This document shows, piece by piece, positions 13,622 to 28,200 of a stretch of 64,000 nt of DNA; positions within the stretch are counted from its first letter, which is position 1, and the number at the start of each line of letters is the position of its first letter. The stretch comes from Amyelois transitella (Eukaryota > Arthropoda > Insecta > Lepidoptera > Pyralidae): assembly GCF_032362555.1 (NCBI RefSeq), contig NC_083515.1:5491001-5555000 (forward strand), read 5' to 3'. The position numbers and the translations under genes are program-made. The notes under the pieces were generated by a model. That model worked only from the letters and a program-made list of their open reading frames with translations, ran no database searches and was not told where the DNA came from.

Positions 13622-14012
13622 GATAAATTAACTTGTTTGTAACTAGATATTCTACATTTATTACTTAATTCCAAAGAATTTAAGTTCCAATACCAATTTT
13701 AGAAAAACATTGATATGTCAAAGCGCCATTTTGGTTGTGGTTTTTCTATTGGTTATGGTTATTGTTTTTTTAAACTGTCATTTTACCAGTCAAATATAGT
13801 GGCATTAGATACTTTACAGAATATTATACCAATTAATGGAAGTGGCGGGTGAATTTAGTTGACACCTGCCAAGTCACGATCGTTTTGACGGCTTGTGACT
13901 TATTTTCTCAGTCTCTCTTCCGGCTACCCACTAAGATAGAGATGATAAGACAAACAAACATCTTATCTTTTCTCTTTCTATACTCCTCTCTGCCGTATGG
14001 CGTGTGATATGT

Positions 14013-14268
14013 GTGCCGTGTGGTTTCCGGCACCAATAAAAAAAAAATAGGACCACTTCATCTTGTTCCCATGGATGTCGTAAATGGCGACTAAAGGAAA
14101 GGCTTATAAACTTGGGATTCTTCTTGTAGGCGATCGGCTAGCAACCTGTCATTATTTGAATCTGAATTCTATCATTAAGCCAAACAGCTGAACGTGGCCT
14201 ATCAGTCTTTTGAAAACTGTTGACTCTGTCTGCCCCGGAAGGGATATAGTCGTGATTATATGTATGTG
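14013..14268 (+). repeat. Dispersed repeat R1 ('gccgtgtggttcccggcacc' family)
   Basis: A unit of about 255 bp beginning gtgccgtgtggtttccggca and ending near gggatatagtcgtgattata-tgtatg. Shared internal blocks are aataggaccact, atggatgtcgtaaa, gcttataaacttgggattct, tctatcattaagccaaacag and gaacgtggcctatcagtctt. Other copies in this window: 30693-30940, 53459-53737 (plus), 42470-42690 and 56826-57078 (minus), with partial copies at 43695-43810 and 46780-46940. It has no ORF. Confidence 0.8.
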
Positions 14269-14990
14269 TACTCTTCTCTTTCGGGAGATAATTTTTTATC
14301 AAATATGTAAAAAAATATTTAAGTACCGACGAATTTCCATCCAGACACGTGACAGTGACAAGACGTTTGAGAAGAATTGATTCATCGACTCCGAAAATAA
14401 AATTGAAATTTTTTCATGAACTTAATTGAGGCGCCCCTTCTTTACAAAGTGTGATTAGACTGTAGGTAATTAAGAATCTAAGACTTAAAGCTCCAAGGAA
14501 CACAAATCTATACAAAGGCTGTCAGGAGTTGTCATCTAGTTTATTTCAAATGTCATTAATGTCAATTCAATGTCATTTGTTTAGGTTGCTTGGTTTCGCT
14601 GCTAGGAGTGGGTGTATTTTCATGATATTTTTCAATGAAAAACGACTGGATTAATTTTAATTATTATGATAATTATAACATGGTATGTATCATATGTACG
14701 ATTTCATTAAATCAAACTTTAATAAGACATATTATTAGCCAAAAAATAAAATGCATATAATAATTAAATAGGTATTTCATAAATTATTTGATTTAATTCA
14801 TTTTCCGCGCCGCCAATAACAAAATAAGTTTTGTTATTTTTGTTTACTGTATTGTCAGGCCACCACGAACAAATTTCTTTTTTCACTGCCGAAATATTTC
14901 CAGAAATGTTAATTGAATGCAAGTGTAAAATCAACTCAAATAGTTGATAGTACTTGTGCCATTTAGTCGCTGTCTACAACATTATTATTA

Positions 14991-15048
14991 CGGAATAATA
15001 TTATATCCTTTCTATATATAAACATAGAAAGGATATAATATTATTCCG
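14991..15048. repeat. Perfect 25-bp inverted repeat (hairpin)
   Basis: The left arm 14991-15015 (starting cggaataatattatatcc) and the right arm 15024-15048 are exact reverse complements, separated by an 8-nt loop. The arms are AT-rich. It lies upstream of ABCA-A. Confidence 0.9.
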
Positions 15049-15814
15049 TTCTACTAATCCATTCTACTAAAAAAAACCACACAGCTATCAAAACATAATT
15101 CATCCTTATTTCATTAAATTAATGAAAAACTAAATAAATTTTAAAAATATTAAATGGTATTAGTATAATTGAAGGTTAATAATTTTTTTGCTTTCAGTTT
15201 ATATAAGTGATATTGGCAAATCTATAGTAAATCATGCCTTCTATGTTCAAATACCTACATACCACTACTAGGTCTGAAATTACCTTTTAGAATTTATGTG
15301 GAAAGGAGTTATAGCCAACCTCAACTGACTGTTTCATTGCAGGTTTGATTACAATTTATTTACTTATTTTTAAACATTGTACTTGAAAACATTGAAACAT
15401 TACTTCCAGTGAACATTTCATTTCATAAATACATTATTATACACCATTAACTTTTGATAAGTACAATGAACAGCACATCATCCTACTAAAATTCAAATTT
15501 CATCTTGCAAATTTACCTCTATTAGTGTCACCAGTTTAAATTCCATGCAGGGTAACTAATTGATTGTACCACAAAGATTTACTATAATATGAGTAGTGTA
15601 GTGAAAATTTCATATAAGATCATTGTAACATAGTTACTTTCAGAAATTAAGTACTTTTCTTTATTAACTTAATTATTTAGTTCCTAAATTGTTTGCCGGT
15701 TGACTTGAAGAGATCCCTTCGTGAGATAAATCCGCCATTGCAAGTGATTTTTTTTCCAACTATGTACAAACAAACGTTTACCTACCCATTCCCTATGGAT
15801 TGGTTATTTTCTTA

Positions 15815-16170
15815 GAGTTTTGGTGGTTGAATCGGTAAGCCTGGTTAAAGTGCATGATGCACAGAAATGTACAGATTCAAATCGCATCTCGATCATGTAC
15901 CAATGACTATTTTCAAAGTTATGTACATTAGCTTGAATACTAACCAATGCTCTTAGAGTGACAAGAACATCACGAGAAAACCTGCACATTCTGACAATTG
16001 GATCCAACACAGGTTAGGTTTACTTGCAAACGCTGCGGAGATCATATGAGAGTTGCTTTATGAAAAAACCTGACTCACCCAATCCGGGATCCTTAGTCAT
16101 AGGCATACCCTGCGCTCCTCTCCAGAGAGATGAGAATGCAACCGGGACTATAGCCAGGAGGAAGAAGTTA
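15815..16170 (+). mobile_element. tRNA-derived SINE (family R3), near full length
   Basis: The head resembles a tRNA gene: tggttgaatcggtaagc is a box A-like sequence and agattcaaatcgc is a box B-like sequence about 60 bp later. The body shares ttatgtacattagcttgaat with the copy at 41335-41800 and gttatgtgcattagtttt with 60970-61090. The tail contains aacctgactcacccaatccg and gcaaccgggactatagccag, and ends in ggaggaagaag. This is a pol III retroposon structure, not a functional tRNA. Confidence 0.65.
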
Positions 16171-16237
16171 TTTTCCTAGAGTTTGTCTGCTGTCTGATAT
16201 TCAAATATATTTCATTTTTTTTGTAGATAATACCAAA

Positions 16238-19200
16238 ATGTCTAACTTTTCAAAACTAAAACTACTTATCTGGAAGAACTTTCTTCTTCAAAGAAGACAC
16301 AAATGGCAGACTATATTTGAAATTTCATCTCCAGTTATATTTTCTTTGTTCCTTATATTGGTCAGATGTCTTGTGAATCCGGAATCTAAACCAGAAAAAT
16401 CTTATCCACGCTTTAGCCCAACATATTTCAACATGAGTACACATTTTGAAAACATGTGAGTAATTTAAGGATTTATTTTTTAATGAAACTGTTTACCTAT
16501 GTGTCATGATCTGCTGGTACATCATTTGTTTTAATAATCAGTTGTTTATCATAATTATTTATATAATTTCCTTTTTACGTTCAGGAAGGACTTACTAAGT
16601 TCTGATAACCAAGGCACCCTGGCGTTTTCCCCTGACAATAACCTAACAAGACAAGTTACTAAAGATGCCATGTCTACTGTAGCTCAAGACAATCTGTTTG
16701 GTGTGCTTACTTTATTATTCAATACTGATATGTTACCAGAGCCCAGGGGATTCAAAAATGCCAAAGAAATGGAAAAAGCTCTCACACAGCCTAATGCTAT
16801 GAATGAATATCTAGCTGGAATTCAATATGAAGATAGTATGATAAGTGAGTATCCTAAGAACAAGACATATTATTAACTATGTAATCTGATACTAGCATGT
16901 TTATTAAATATTTTACAGATATTTTACTTCCAGTAGATTCTTGTACTTTGTAAAATAAAGATGTGAAATAAGATAAGAATAGATAAATTAACATTTTTAT
17001 GATGTACATTAATTGCAAAATATAAATCCTGCAAGTCACTTGTCTTGAATATCTATCAGTTAATTCTGCTATTTTAGATGCAAAGGAGTGGCCAGATAAC
17101 ATTAAATTAACTTTGAGGTTTCCTGCTGTCATGAGAACTCCTATGCTTGAGCATCCTCTCAGAGCAAGTTGGAGAACAAACCTGTTATTTCCATTGTTCC
17201 CCAGACCTGGGCCAAGGGAACCAGGTGATATATATGGTGGAAAAACTCCAGGTGACTGTTTATGTTAATTTATTTATCATATTGACCTTAACAATACTAT
17301 ATTTTCATGTATGTAGACACACATCATACCTAAGTCATCCTCCGTCAAAAATATTATTTATGGATTATTGAGAATTGAACATGGCAGTTTTTAGGGAACT
17401 GTAGTTTTTATATTATATGTATAACTTTTATACTTTATTTAAATATTTAATAACTTGCCCAATAGCCTAATTTTAAATTTACATATGTTGTTTATTAAGA
17501 ACTTATACTTTAAATTATCACAACATGAAAACTTTAAATCTGGATGAAGCGAAATAATTATTTAGATATTGTGGCATATGGAGAGTTGTAGTGTCTGCCT
17601 ACGCGGGAAAAAGGCGTATGTATGTATGGAAATAATTATTCCATACTAATCAATGTTTTTAGTATTCAGCTAAAAGCTTTTATGGAGTTAATCGTATTGA
17701 TTACCATTTATTTTTGTGGCCCTTATATTGATAATGATTGACTTTAGGATATTCTCCCGAGATGTTTCTAGCTGTCCAACATGCAATTTCTAAAGAAATA
17801 ATAAAGAGCAAGACTGGGCAGCCTTTTGACACACAAGTTTATTTGCAAAGATATCCCCAACTGGCGTATAGAGATGATCTACTGCTAGTAGCATTGGAAA
17901 GGTTCATCTCAATGATTATAATGCTCTGCTTTGCATACACCTTTGTAAATACAGTCAGGGTGATAACTGCTGAGAAGGAACTGCAATTGAAGGTATTTCA
18001 ATTATGTTTTTTATGTAAACTTGTTCAATCTGAAATACTTGAAGTCAACTATTTCTTATTTGTTTATTTGTATAATAGAAAGTTGTTAAATATTCAAAAA
18101 GTTTGTCTTTATGCAATAAAAAAATATAAGTTGTTTTTTATATATATATTTTTTTTTAAGGAAACTATGACAATAATGGGTTTGCCGTGCTGGTTACATT
18201 GGCTCGCGTGGTTCATCAAACAATTTTCGTTTTTGTTAATATCTGTCCTCTGCATGGTCATATTGTTCAAGGTAATTTTTTCGATGAATATTTACCGATA
18301 TACTGATTATACAGTACAGTTTAGATTGTGTAATATGTACACAAGGTCTTTAATTTTTGAGTATGTTAGTAACAACTGTTCAGTTGGTATAAATTCACAG
18401 CATTAATTCAAAATTTCACGGAGATCGGTTTAGTGATCTTGAAGCGAAAGAGAGACAAACAAACACATTTTCACTTTTATTATATAAGTATGGATGTCTA
18501 ACATTTCGAATGCTTTTAGGTGCCACTTAAGTGGACTACAACTGGAGAAGCCTATGCTTTGTTGACATTTACGCCATGGTCAGTTCTGTTTTTCTTCCTG
18601 GCGCTATTCGTAGTGGCTTCATTGACCTTCAGTTTTATGGTCAGTGTCTTCTTTTCACGAGGTGAGTTTGATATTATCTTGTAACATTATGTTAGTGCCA
18701 GTAACATCGTCAAATCCCCTAGGAAGGCAGAAGGCAAGGAATTCAACGCCAGACTCCGAATTTACACAGCTAAAAATATTATCGAATAATGTAACTCAGA
18801 TGATAATTTCAGTATAACAGTATCAACTGTATAACGACTATAAAATTTTCCATCCATTCTTTGCAATGAAATGCAATGATGTCCGCCTATCAAAGCGAAT
18901 TCTCCAATGATTAATGATTTATAAAGAGGCGCAGTCAACGTCCTATACAATTTATATTATTAAAGGTTTACTGTGCAACCATACATACTATACATGTCAC
19001 ACATGAATCACTTACAGAATGGCGGCACCGTTCCGTTAATGATTCATGGTTTACATATAATACACAACATGTCTAGTCAATTAATTTTCATAAGTGCTGA
19101 TACTCATCTATTACCAAAAAATCATTTTAAATTCAAAAATAAGCTATCGTTATTTTAATAAAAACCGCATTAAACAGTTTCACATGTTTAAAAACACTAA

Positions 19201-22200
19201 ACAAAATTGAATCTCATCTATAATGCGTTTATTCCCGTACTCGTGGGAATTTCGGAAAATCCTTCCTTAATGCTCCCGTACATTTCCCAGGATACATTCA
19301 TGTCAAATTTCAGCTTTTTGCACCCACTAATTCCCGCTATATATTGTCTGTCAGTCACTCCATTGTCTTTATTTGCAGCTAACACTGCGGCATCTTTCAT
19401 GGGTCTCGTGTGGTTTTCTGCCTACTCTGTGTTCATGTTGACGCAAGTTCTATATGAGGACATCAGCTTGACTACCAAACTCGTTCTAAGCCTTATATCC
19501 AATGCGGCCATGGGATACTTATTTCAGATGATAATCATGTGCGAGGGAACGTCTAGGGGTAAGAATATTACCTAAGTCTGTTATTATGTTATGTATTTAA
19601 GTATATGTTCATAATCAAAGAGCATTTTTGCATTCATTTAAATTCATTTAAAAATCACCAAAGGCGAGTTTGTGTACAGTAGATAGGCATCAGTAAAAAC
19701 TAACAAATCTTCGAACGACATGTGTACAAGCTCGAACCTATACCTATACCTATACCGGGAATAAGTTATAATGAAAAGGGAAGGCAACACGCATGTAGCT
19801 CAGGCGTAATAGTCCGACCTTTGGTCATCGCCTACTCTCTCTAGCCAACTTGATGTCTATGCTTCACGTCTCCTACCTATGTATTTTTTTTTTCAATTAG
19901 ATGTTCATTGGAATAGACATGTATTAATTTTACTTCTCAAACTAAGTGAAATAAACCATATGTTCGTTCTGATTGTCTGTTATTATTCCCACACAATTAA
20001 TAAATAAGTATTTCAAGGTTTGATTAGCGTACATCTCTCTAACAAGTCTTTTGAACTCAAACTTAAACTCGTACCATGCCTGTTTGTGATTTGATAAAAG
20101 TTAATGTGAATTTGCCTTTCCTGCAAAAGAGTCTTGCACGACATAACGTAGAAACTCTATATGTAAGTATAGGATTTGTGAAAGGTTATCAAAATCATCA
20201 GTCGCCGTAACGTTTGCATCGTGCAATTAAGTATGCGTTTTATTTGAAAGTTTTCTAACTGCGACGAAATTTGCATGAGATATTAAAGACATACTTAAAT
20301 TTCCAAGTAGGTAAAGTCAACACCAACTACTCCATGCAGGGTTACTTGATATACGTTTGCCTGTACAATATTTCTATTAAGTACATATATTAGGTACAAA
20401 TATTATTCCAGTTTTAATGGATAACAACGTCTTATTATTTTAGGCTTACAATGGAATGATTTTTTCAAACCTGTGACGTACCACGACCAATATCAACCAG
20501 GCCATGTTGTGTTGATGCTAGTTCTAGACTCCATACTGTACATGTTGATAGCTATGTATGTGGAAAAAGTAAGGCCGGGACGGTATGGCGTGCCTTTACC
20601 TTGGTATTTCCCTTTCACCAAGAGCTTCTGGATACCGAATAAAAGTAAAGTTGCAGGTTAGTACTTTAACGTTACTTTTTTTTTAAAATGTATTTGTTTT
20701 GTAAGCTTGTACAAGCTAGACTTAAGAATTATTTATAAGATTTTATTCCAAGATAAAAGATAAGATTTAGGTAATTATAATAATTCTAAATTATGGCTCG
20801 ATTAAAACATCATTGTCAGTTTCATAATACTTAAGTATTATGACATGAACTCTTAGTTATAATAATCTATTTTACTACCACTACTCATGTGTTTGAAGAA
20901 AATAAATTTCTATATTTCTTTGAAAATATAGAATGAGTGCAGTCCTATAATTGCACATAGGTAAAGCCACGGTTATCAATTATTAATCTTGCAAGGATAC
21001 GAATTAATTCTGTCATGCGCATCGATAGTTATAAATTGTCGTTTATTTCTATTGATTTCATATGTCGCATATTTAAACTCTGACCTAACCGTAACTTGAT
21101 GGACCTCATTTTGATAATTATTATAGAACTAGCTTCGCTTGCATATATAGTCATCGCAAATATTTTCTGAACGCCCATGACATACGAAATACTGTATTAA
21201 ATATTTCATTATTAATAGACATTTCATGAATATTTTCTGCTCGTAATAACTTTTCAGTTCATTACCGTACTATCAAACAGGCTATCAAATATTGATTGGC
21301 TTTGTACAGAGACATGGTGACGTACAATGACGATATTTTCAGGTATGACAAAAGAAAACGGCACAGATGTCGAGTACAACGACGCGTTGCTCAAGGTTAT
21401 ACATGACGAGGAGCCAAAGGGCGTGCCCATGGGCGTCAAAATACAGGTGACTCAGCACTTTAGCACATTAATGGACACCAAAACAAATAATTGACGTTAT
21501 TATGTTCCAACATGAATTGTATGTACTACAGTATGGCATTTCTTTTGTTTTATGTTACACCGAATCTTTTGTTCACACTTTAGGTATATTTAGTCAGGAC
21601 GTCCTCATTATTTAACTATTATACTTAAGTTCTACAAAAATATAATAATGACAAAAGTTTTGGCATTTGTGAAGAGCGCGCTAAGAGGATTAACATATTG
21701 TTATTGTGAAATCAACATTTTAAATGATTATTTCTATGCGTTGTTCCAGAATCTCACTAAAATATACAAAGGAAATAAAAAGGCTGTAGATAATCTCAAT
21801 ATAAGGATGTACGAAAATGAAATTACAGTATTATTAGGACATAATGGCGCAGGAAAAACCACAACAATATCTATGCTCACAGGTAAACTGTTATGTAAGC
21901 TAATCTATTTGCGACCTTCTTCCACTCGACATACATTTTATTTCTAGTCATGATGAGTTGTATGTATCGAGTAATTAATTCTAAACTAGTAATTTGCGTT
22001 TATGTTATTAATTAGATTGAATTAGTTTGTACATTAGTTACGTCTTGCCTTTATTCCATACGAGGTAGAGATAGCCAAATTGTCTCGAAAAAGTCTCGAA
22101 GGATCTATTCAGCTGTTCAGTGATAGATGGCTAGCTCTTCGCCTAAGGAAAAATATCATATCATTATCTCATACTTGACTTTTAACAATATGCAAGAACT

Positions 22201-25200
22201 AGCTTTACGCTATGTAGTTTTTATTCGCTATCACACTAGCATGAATGAATTGATGATTGATCATATTCATCTGTAAAGAAGTAATTACTATTCATTACAT
22301 TTTAGAAATTAGTATTTAAGTCCAAAATGATTCTTGCCAAGCGGGTTTGTAAATCGATCTCGCCTTATACGTCCCACTTTCGTGCCGGTTAACCTTGACA
22401 TTATTGTTGTGTTTCTTTCCGCTAAATATGTGTGCTGAAGTACGTTGACACCTATCCGTGTACCATCGATCAAATACTAAGCTTATTTCTTTATAATAGT
22501 TCCTGCATATCAACACCAAAGGACCAGTTTTACTTTAATTAGTCTTATTCACTAACGATTTAAGCTGAAGGCATATAGGTAATGGTGTGGATTTTGATAA
22601 GTCTTCATAATCCTTGGGCAATTTTTTTTACATTAATTTTTATTCTTAAGTCAGTAGAATTTTTAAGAAAACATTATTATTACTAGATCTGATGAGATAC
22701 GTCCGTCGATAATGAACAAGGATGTCAGGAAGGAAGGAGGATTATATGAATAATAATAAATTAATAAAAATTTCCTCCACCGGGAAAGAGGCTTGATTTA
22801 TTTCAAATTTTTTAGTTACATACATACACCATGTAACTAAAAAATTTTAACAAAACATGCGGATGATTCTAGTCACTTTGAGTTAGCTTCCAACTAAGTT
22901 TAAACAAGTAGATTGGGTGGGTTATTTTTTTTTTTAATAATTTTCTTCCTTAATAGGAATGGTACCGCCTACATCGGGCTCCGCCTTAATAAACGGGTAC
23001 GACATCGTTACCGAAACGGATCAAGCCCGAAAATCTCTTGGCTTATGCCCGCAACATAACGTTTTGTTCCCCGATCTGACTGTCGCCGAGCATATCATAT
23101 TCTATTCTATGCTGAAAGGAGTGCCCAAATCAAGATTGAAAGAGGAAGTAGACCATTTTGTAAAGTTACTGGAATTAGAAGATAAGGTACGATATGGTAG
23201 GTTGTTGTTGTTAGATGATGGATAATGAAAACTTTGTATGCCAATTTTTTGAATACATCAACAATTTTCTATTGAAGCAGAGTACCTCTGTAAAAATTTC
23301 CAAAATATTCGTAATAAAAACTTTATCTATCAACCTAATTATGAAGCTAGTAATCGAAAAGAAAAATTGTTGAATTTAGCCTATTTTCTCTGATCGTTCT
23401 GAAATAGGTATTTAACTTCGATTCAACAAACCGGTCTTTGCATCAGTTGTAATTCGTCCTCGTTCTCCTTAATATCAATTGAGTTTAATTGATGTAATGC
23501 TATAGTTACAAGGATTTAATTCAGACTTTGTAATAGTATTGTTTATAATGAGCCGAATAAGATCCATTAAAAGAAAATCAAAACTTCAATCTACAAATCA
23601 AAATATTTATCTATATTTTTTTGTTTAGGAATCTTACGATGTTTATTCCAAGCGTCATTTTAAAGAAATTGTGGAGCACTTGCCTAGAAAACAGTATTAC
23701 CAATAAAATCTTGATCTTTAATCGAAAACCTTGCATAATCAGTTTCAAAAATATGTTTTGCAGCGTAATATATTATCGAAGAAATTATCGGGCGGTCAGA
23801 AGCGGCGATTGTCGGTCGGAGCTGCAATGTGCGGGTCTTCAAAAGTTGTATTGCTCGATGAACCCACTTCTGGACTCGACCCTGCTGCGAGACGTGCGTT
23901 ATGGGACCTGCTGCTCAAAGAGAAGAGAGGTCAGTGTGAATTCATTTCAAAACTTGATAAATACAACGAAAAGTATTATCGAACAAATTATCTGCTCTAC
24001 AAACTGGCGATTATCAATCCTAAGCCGCTCGACAAAAGTGGTATACTGGCAGAACCTACTTCTAGGGACGACCTTCTACATGATGGCACTTGTTGCTTAG
24101 AATAAGAGCTAAGAGGGTTCAGTGTACTTATGTTTTAAACTCAAAATAGATCATCCTGTGTCGCTTGCCTTCTTGGCGTGGATGAGCTCTAGATTTACCT
24201 ATGACCATGGTCTTGAAGTGGGTAAATCAGGTAATTACACCGAGCGATTCCCGTCTGATTTCCGTAACCATCGTAATATCTAGCAAAGCATGGATCATTA
24301 TTAGATTCACGCATAGTTTCCTGAATGAAAACGATGTTTTCCCTCGCTGTGAAAACATGTGTTAGCTTTCACACTAATATAAATAACTTAAATCTTGATG
24401 AGTGTACGATATATGTTTACTATTCATATTATAAACGTTACGTTACGTACTAACACGTAAGTTATTTTATTTCTCGCAATCTCTGCGAAACTATTAAGGC
24501 CAAGGTCGCTTCTAAAACATCCGACGTACTGTTAAAGATATCCAAAGCGTATATTCTAATCTAAATATAGACAAGGCGTCTATTCTGCGAATGTAATTTA
24601 GACCCTGTTATTTTTGCCATTGACTTGGGGAATGTGCCGCTGACCGCTTCATACTCAACAGGAGAAATATTTAGCGACCAAGTGGCGCCGCCGTTTATTT
24701 TTATTACTACGGGTGTACTATTTAGTACAAAAATAACCATGCCTGATTAAGTATATTTTTACCATATTCTACATTATATGTAACAATTGGCATTTTAATC
24801 AATCAATTAATTTATTTGAAAAAAAATATTTTGTATTTTTTTTTAATAGGTAGAACAATGATACTTACAACCCACTTCATGGATGAAGCAGATGTATTAG
24901 GCGACCGAATAGCAATTATGTCAGGAGGAAAGCTACAGTGTATAGGCACACCATACTTTTTGAAAAAACACTACGGCATCGGCTATAAGCTCACCATTGT
25001 CAAATCTGAAGATTGCAAAGTGGAAGATGTAACACAGTTCTTCAAGTCATATGTACCTGACATTAAGGAAAACACGAATATAGGTAACTGTGATTCTTAG
25101 CTAAACATTGTACTTCTTAAAGTTTGTGTATGAACTTAATTTAAAAATATCCTTTCGTCTTTAAAAATCATTTATTTTTCGGCATTTATTTATGCTGATA

Positions 25201-28200
25201 TTTGGTTTATTACATAAAATAATATTATCTGAAAAAGTGCTTAGATTTTAATCTGTCTTCGTCAGATGTTCGTTAAGGAGGTATTTTTGTCATTTTTATC
25301 TGTTTCTTTGTAAATTTTGTAATAGCTAAAGATAACACATAATCTCACACATTTATAGGATCTGAATTAACATATATTTTGCCAAATGAGGCTGTTAGCC
25401 AATTTCCCGATATGCTGAAGGATTTTGAACATAGAAGAGAAAGTATGCATGTCTCCAGCTATGGACTATCAGTTACCAGCCTTGAAGAAGTATTTATGAA
25501 GTAAGTTACTCTTCTACCTTGTAAGAAAAAGTAATTCATTCAAATAAATCACTTCACGTTTTATATCATAACAACATGTTAACTTATCAAACTTTGTAAA
25601 ATTCAATTAGCTAAAGTACCTTTACATAAGAATAAAATGTTTTGAGCCTAACCGTAAGCTTCGCTTAAAATTAAAACATTCCAATATTTATAGAGCGGGT
25701 GCCGAGGATATGGCAGAAATCACACCGTATAAAAACAATTATACCGACTCTAGCAAAACAGCAATAGTGCCGTTTGACAAGATCACCGACGGTATAGGTG
25801 AGTCCTGATTCTTAAATAAATACATCTCACACATTTCATAGCAAAGGGAATTTCTATGTATGTGTCCTTGAGTTATATGACGCACATCACATCCCACACC
25901 AAACCTCCAAAAAAATTAATCGGTCAATCACCACTTATTTTCACACGATATTTCTTGTTACCAACCGGATTTTACTGGTATATGTTTACTTAATTTATCT
26001 TGTAGGTTTACGTATATTCTAGTGGTGTTTCGCTTCCAATTCTTTCCCCGAAGGATAACCACACAACTTTCCATTTGCCACGACTACTGTATACTTCTTT
26101 TTTTTTATCAAATTAGTCGAGTAAATAGGTTTTAAGTTTAACCCGTGATTGTACACACGGCTCAGGAAATACCAGGACACCACATTCAAGGCGAAGTGGC
26201 ACATCCTGAGCCAACCGTACAAGGTTAAGAAGATGTCAAGATTATCAATTTGTTATTATATTTGTATGCATTTATGTTTTACTTAAGTAACTATAAATTT
26301 GTACTAGAAACTCCTTTATTCATTATAGTCATACTTGTATCTGGTTTGTGAGAGCACCGTTGATACTATTAAAGAAAAAATACTTATGTTTACTATGGTC
26401 GTGGGATGCGAATGTTTATCCTTCGATGTAAAGAAGATTGTCAATAGATGTTTCACACCACCCACACTAATAATGAAGGAATAAAGATTGTATTTTTGTA
26501 TATAGTATGTAACGAATAAACACACAACAAAAACAAATTAACCAATTTTTATGAAATTTGGTACACAGGTAGAATAGAACTTAAGGAATAACATAGATTA
26601 CTTTTTCTGGAAAATACCACGGGAGCGAATCTCTACAAAAGCTAGTAAATTAATATTAATAAAACTCTTTGTTACTTAAACTACATGATAATGTTTGAAG
26701 ATACTTACAAAGTAAATCGTTCCTATTATTTGTTTTGATTTCAGTGGATAATGAACCTATAGAGAAAGTAAGAGGATTCAGACTGCTAAAAAATCATATA
26801 AAAGCTATGTTTTTGAAGCTCGCATACAACTCTATGAGGAGCAAGTTGACTGCTTTGATACAATTTATAACGCCTATTATAAACATTACTCTATCTGTGA
26901 TAATTGCAAGATCTTGGAAGTTTATGTCGCAGCTACCTCCGTTGAATCTCAGTTTGGAGAGCGGGTTTTTGGCCACGCAAACGCTCTTATCTACGAAGAA
27001 TCTCACTGACAATAGCTTTGAAACTAAAGCAATGAAAGCTTACAAGGATTTTTTCCAAAATTCTCCTGATCAATCAATGAAACTTAATGATATTAGCACT
27101 ATGGATATCGGAAACTTTTACCTAAAATTGGTAAGTGAATTGCAAAGATTTTCATACATAATATAACGTTTTATTGAGGTTTTCAAGCGACGCCTCCTTT
27201 GTTTTCCACCATACATTTCTTATTTTAGTTTTGAGTCAGTTAAATTTTATCTATTTATTGGTTTAAGGAGTTTAGGGTAGAATTGAAAAACCTTATAGTT
27301 ACTCTTATTAAACTCTCGTTATAAAAAATCGCTACTAAATCATAGTGGATGCTTTCTCAGAGCTAAACATGTCGATACAAATCTTAACTGTATGTAAAGT
27401 AATTTTTATCTTATTTTTAGTCAAAAGAAGATGCAGGGCGAACTCGCTTTGAAACCCTAATCGGAGCTACGTTTTCCGACAAAGCAATCACCGGCTGGTT
27501 CAGTAACTATGGTTACCACGACTCTGCCATCTCTCTCGCTCACATTAACGATGCAATACTTCGTGCTCACTCACCCGGCAGTTCACTGACAGTTGTGAAT
27601 CACCCACTGCCCTACTCTATTGAAAATTTAGTGAGTGGAATTAAAATTTTGAATTTATAAGGACATTAAGCCTGTGTTATATATTGTATCTAAATGGATA
27701 TTAAAAAAAATCTTTCAAAATCATAATTTTTTACTGTTTTGAAGGTAAGAATAATGGCTACCGGAAGCAGCATGGGATTCCAGTTTGCGTTCAACATTGG
27801 TTTTTGTATGGCATTTGTGACCGCGTTTATTGTACTTTTCGTGATAAAGGTAAGCAGGTTCAGTTTATAAAAAACTTACTTTTAACTAACTGATTTTTGG
27901 TGCAATAAAGGGTAAAATTTGCTATTTACCAGGAACGCATAAGTGGTGCGAAGCTCCTCCAAAGGATATCTGGTGTGCGCCCGGCGGTGCTGTGGAGTAC
28001 TGCTTTCATTTGGGACTGGACGTGGTTGCTGCTCGTACACTTGTGTATAGTAATCTGCCTCGCTTGCTTCCAGGAGAATACGCTTTCCACGCCTTCCGAA
28101 CTAGGCGAGTATTTGACATAGTATCATACTTAGTACACTACACACGCCTCAAGAGATACCATAGACACCTCCCATACAACAATCAAGGTGAGGTGGCACA

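Larger units (their letters stand above)
13622..16226. promoter_or_regulatory. Shared upstream region of USP (minus) and ABCA-A (plus)
   Basis: The USP start codon at 13619-13621 and the ABCA-A start at 16238 point away from each other, so the promoters and 5' UTRs of both lie here. The segment right of the USP start contains a cgccattttg-type sequence near 13722. The ABCA-A coding exon is preceded by a strong acceptor (tttttttgtag, ending 16226), so its transcript must begin with an upstream non-coding exon; a GTATGT donor at 14682 after AACATG is one candidate. The region also holds a dispersed repeat (14013-14268), a perfect hairpin (14991-15048) and a tRNA-derived SINE (15815-16170). No TATA box was assigned. 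Confidence 0.45.

Noticed and set aside
15824-15900. Possible tRNA gene
   Set aside because: Only loose box A and box B similarity and no full cloverleaf; the same head is attached to SINE bodies at other sites.
19207-19575. 122-codon plus-strand frame beginning with [10 protein letters not shown]
   Set aside because: Only the part from 19379 is coding (ABCA-A exon 7); the upstream part is intron read-through before the atttgcag acceptor.
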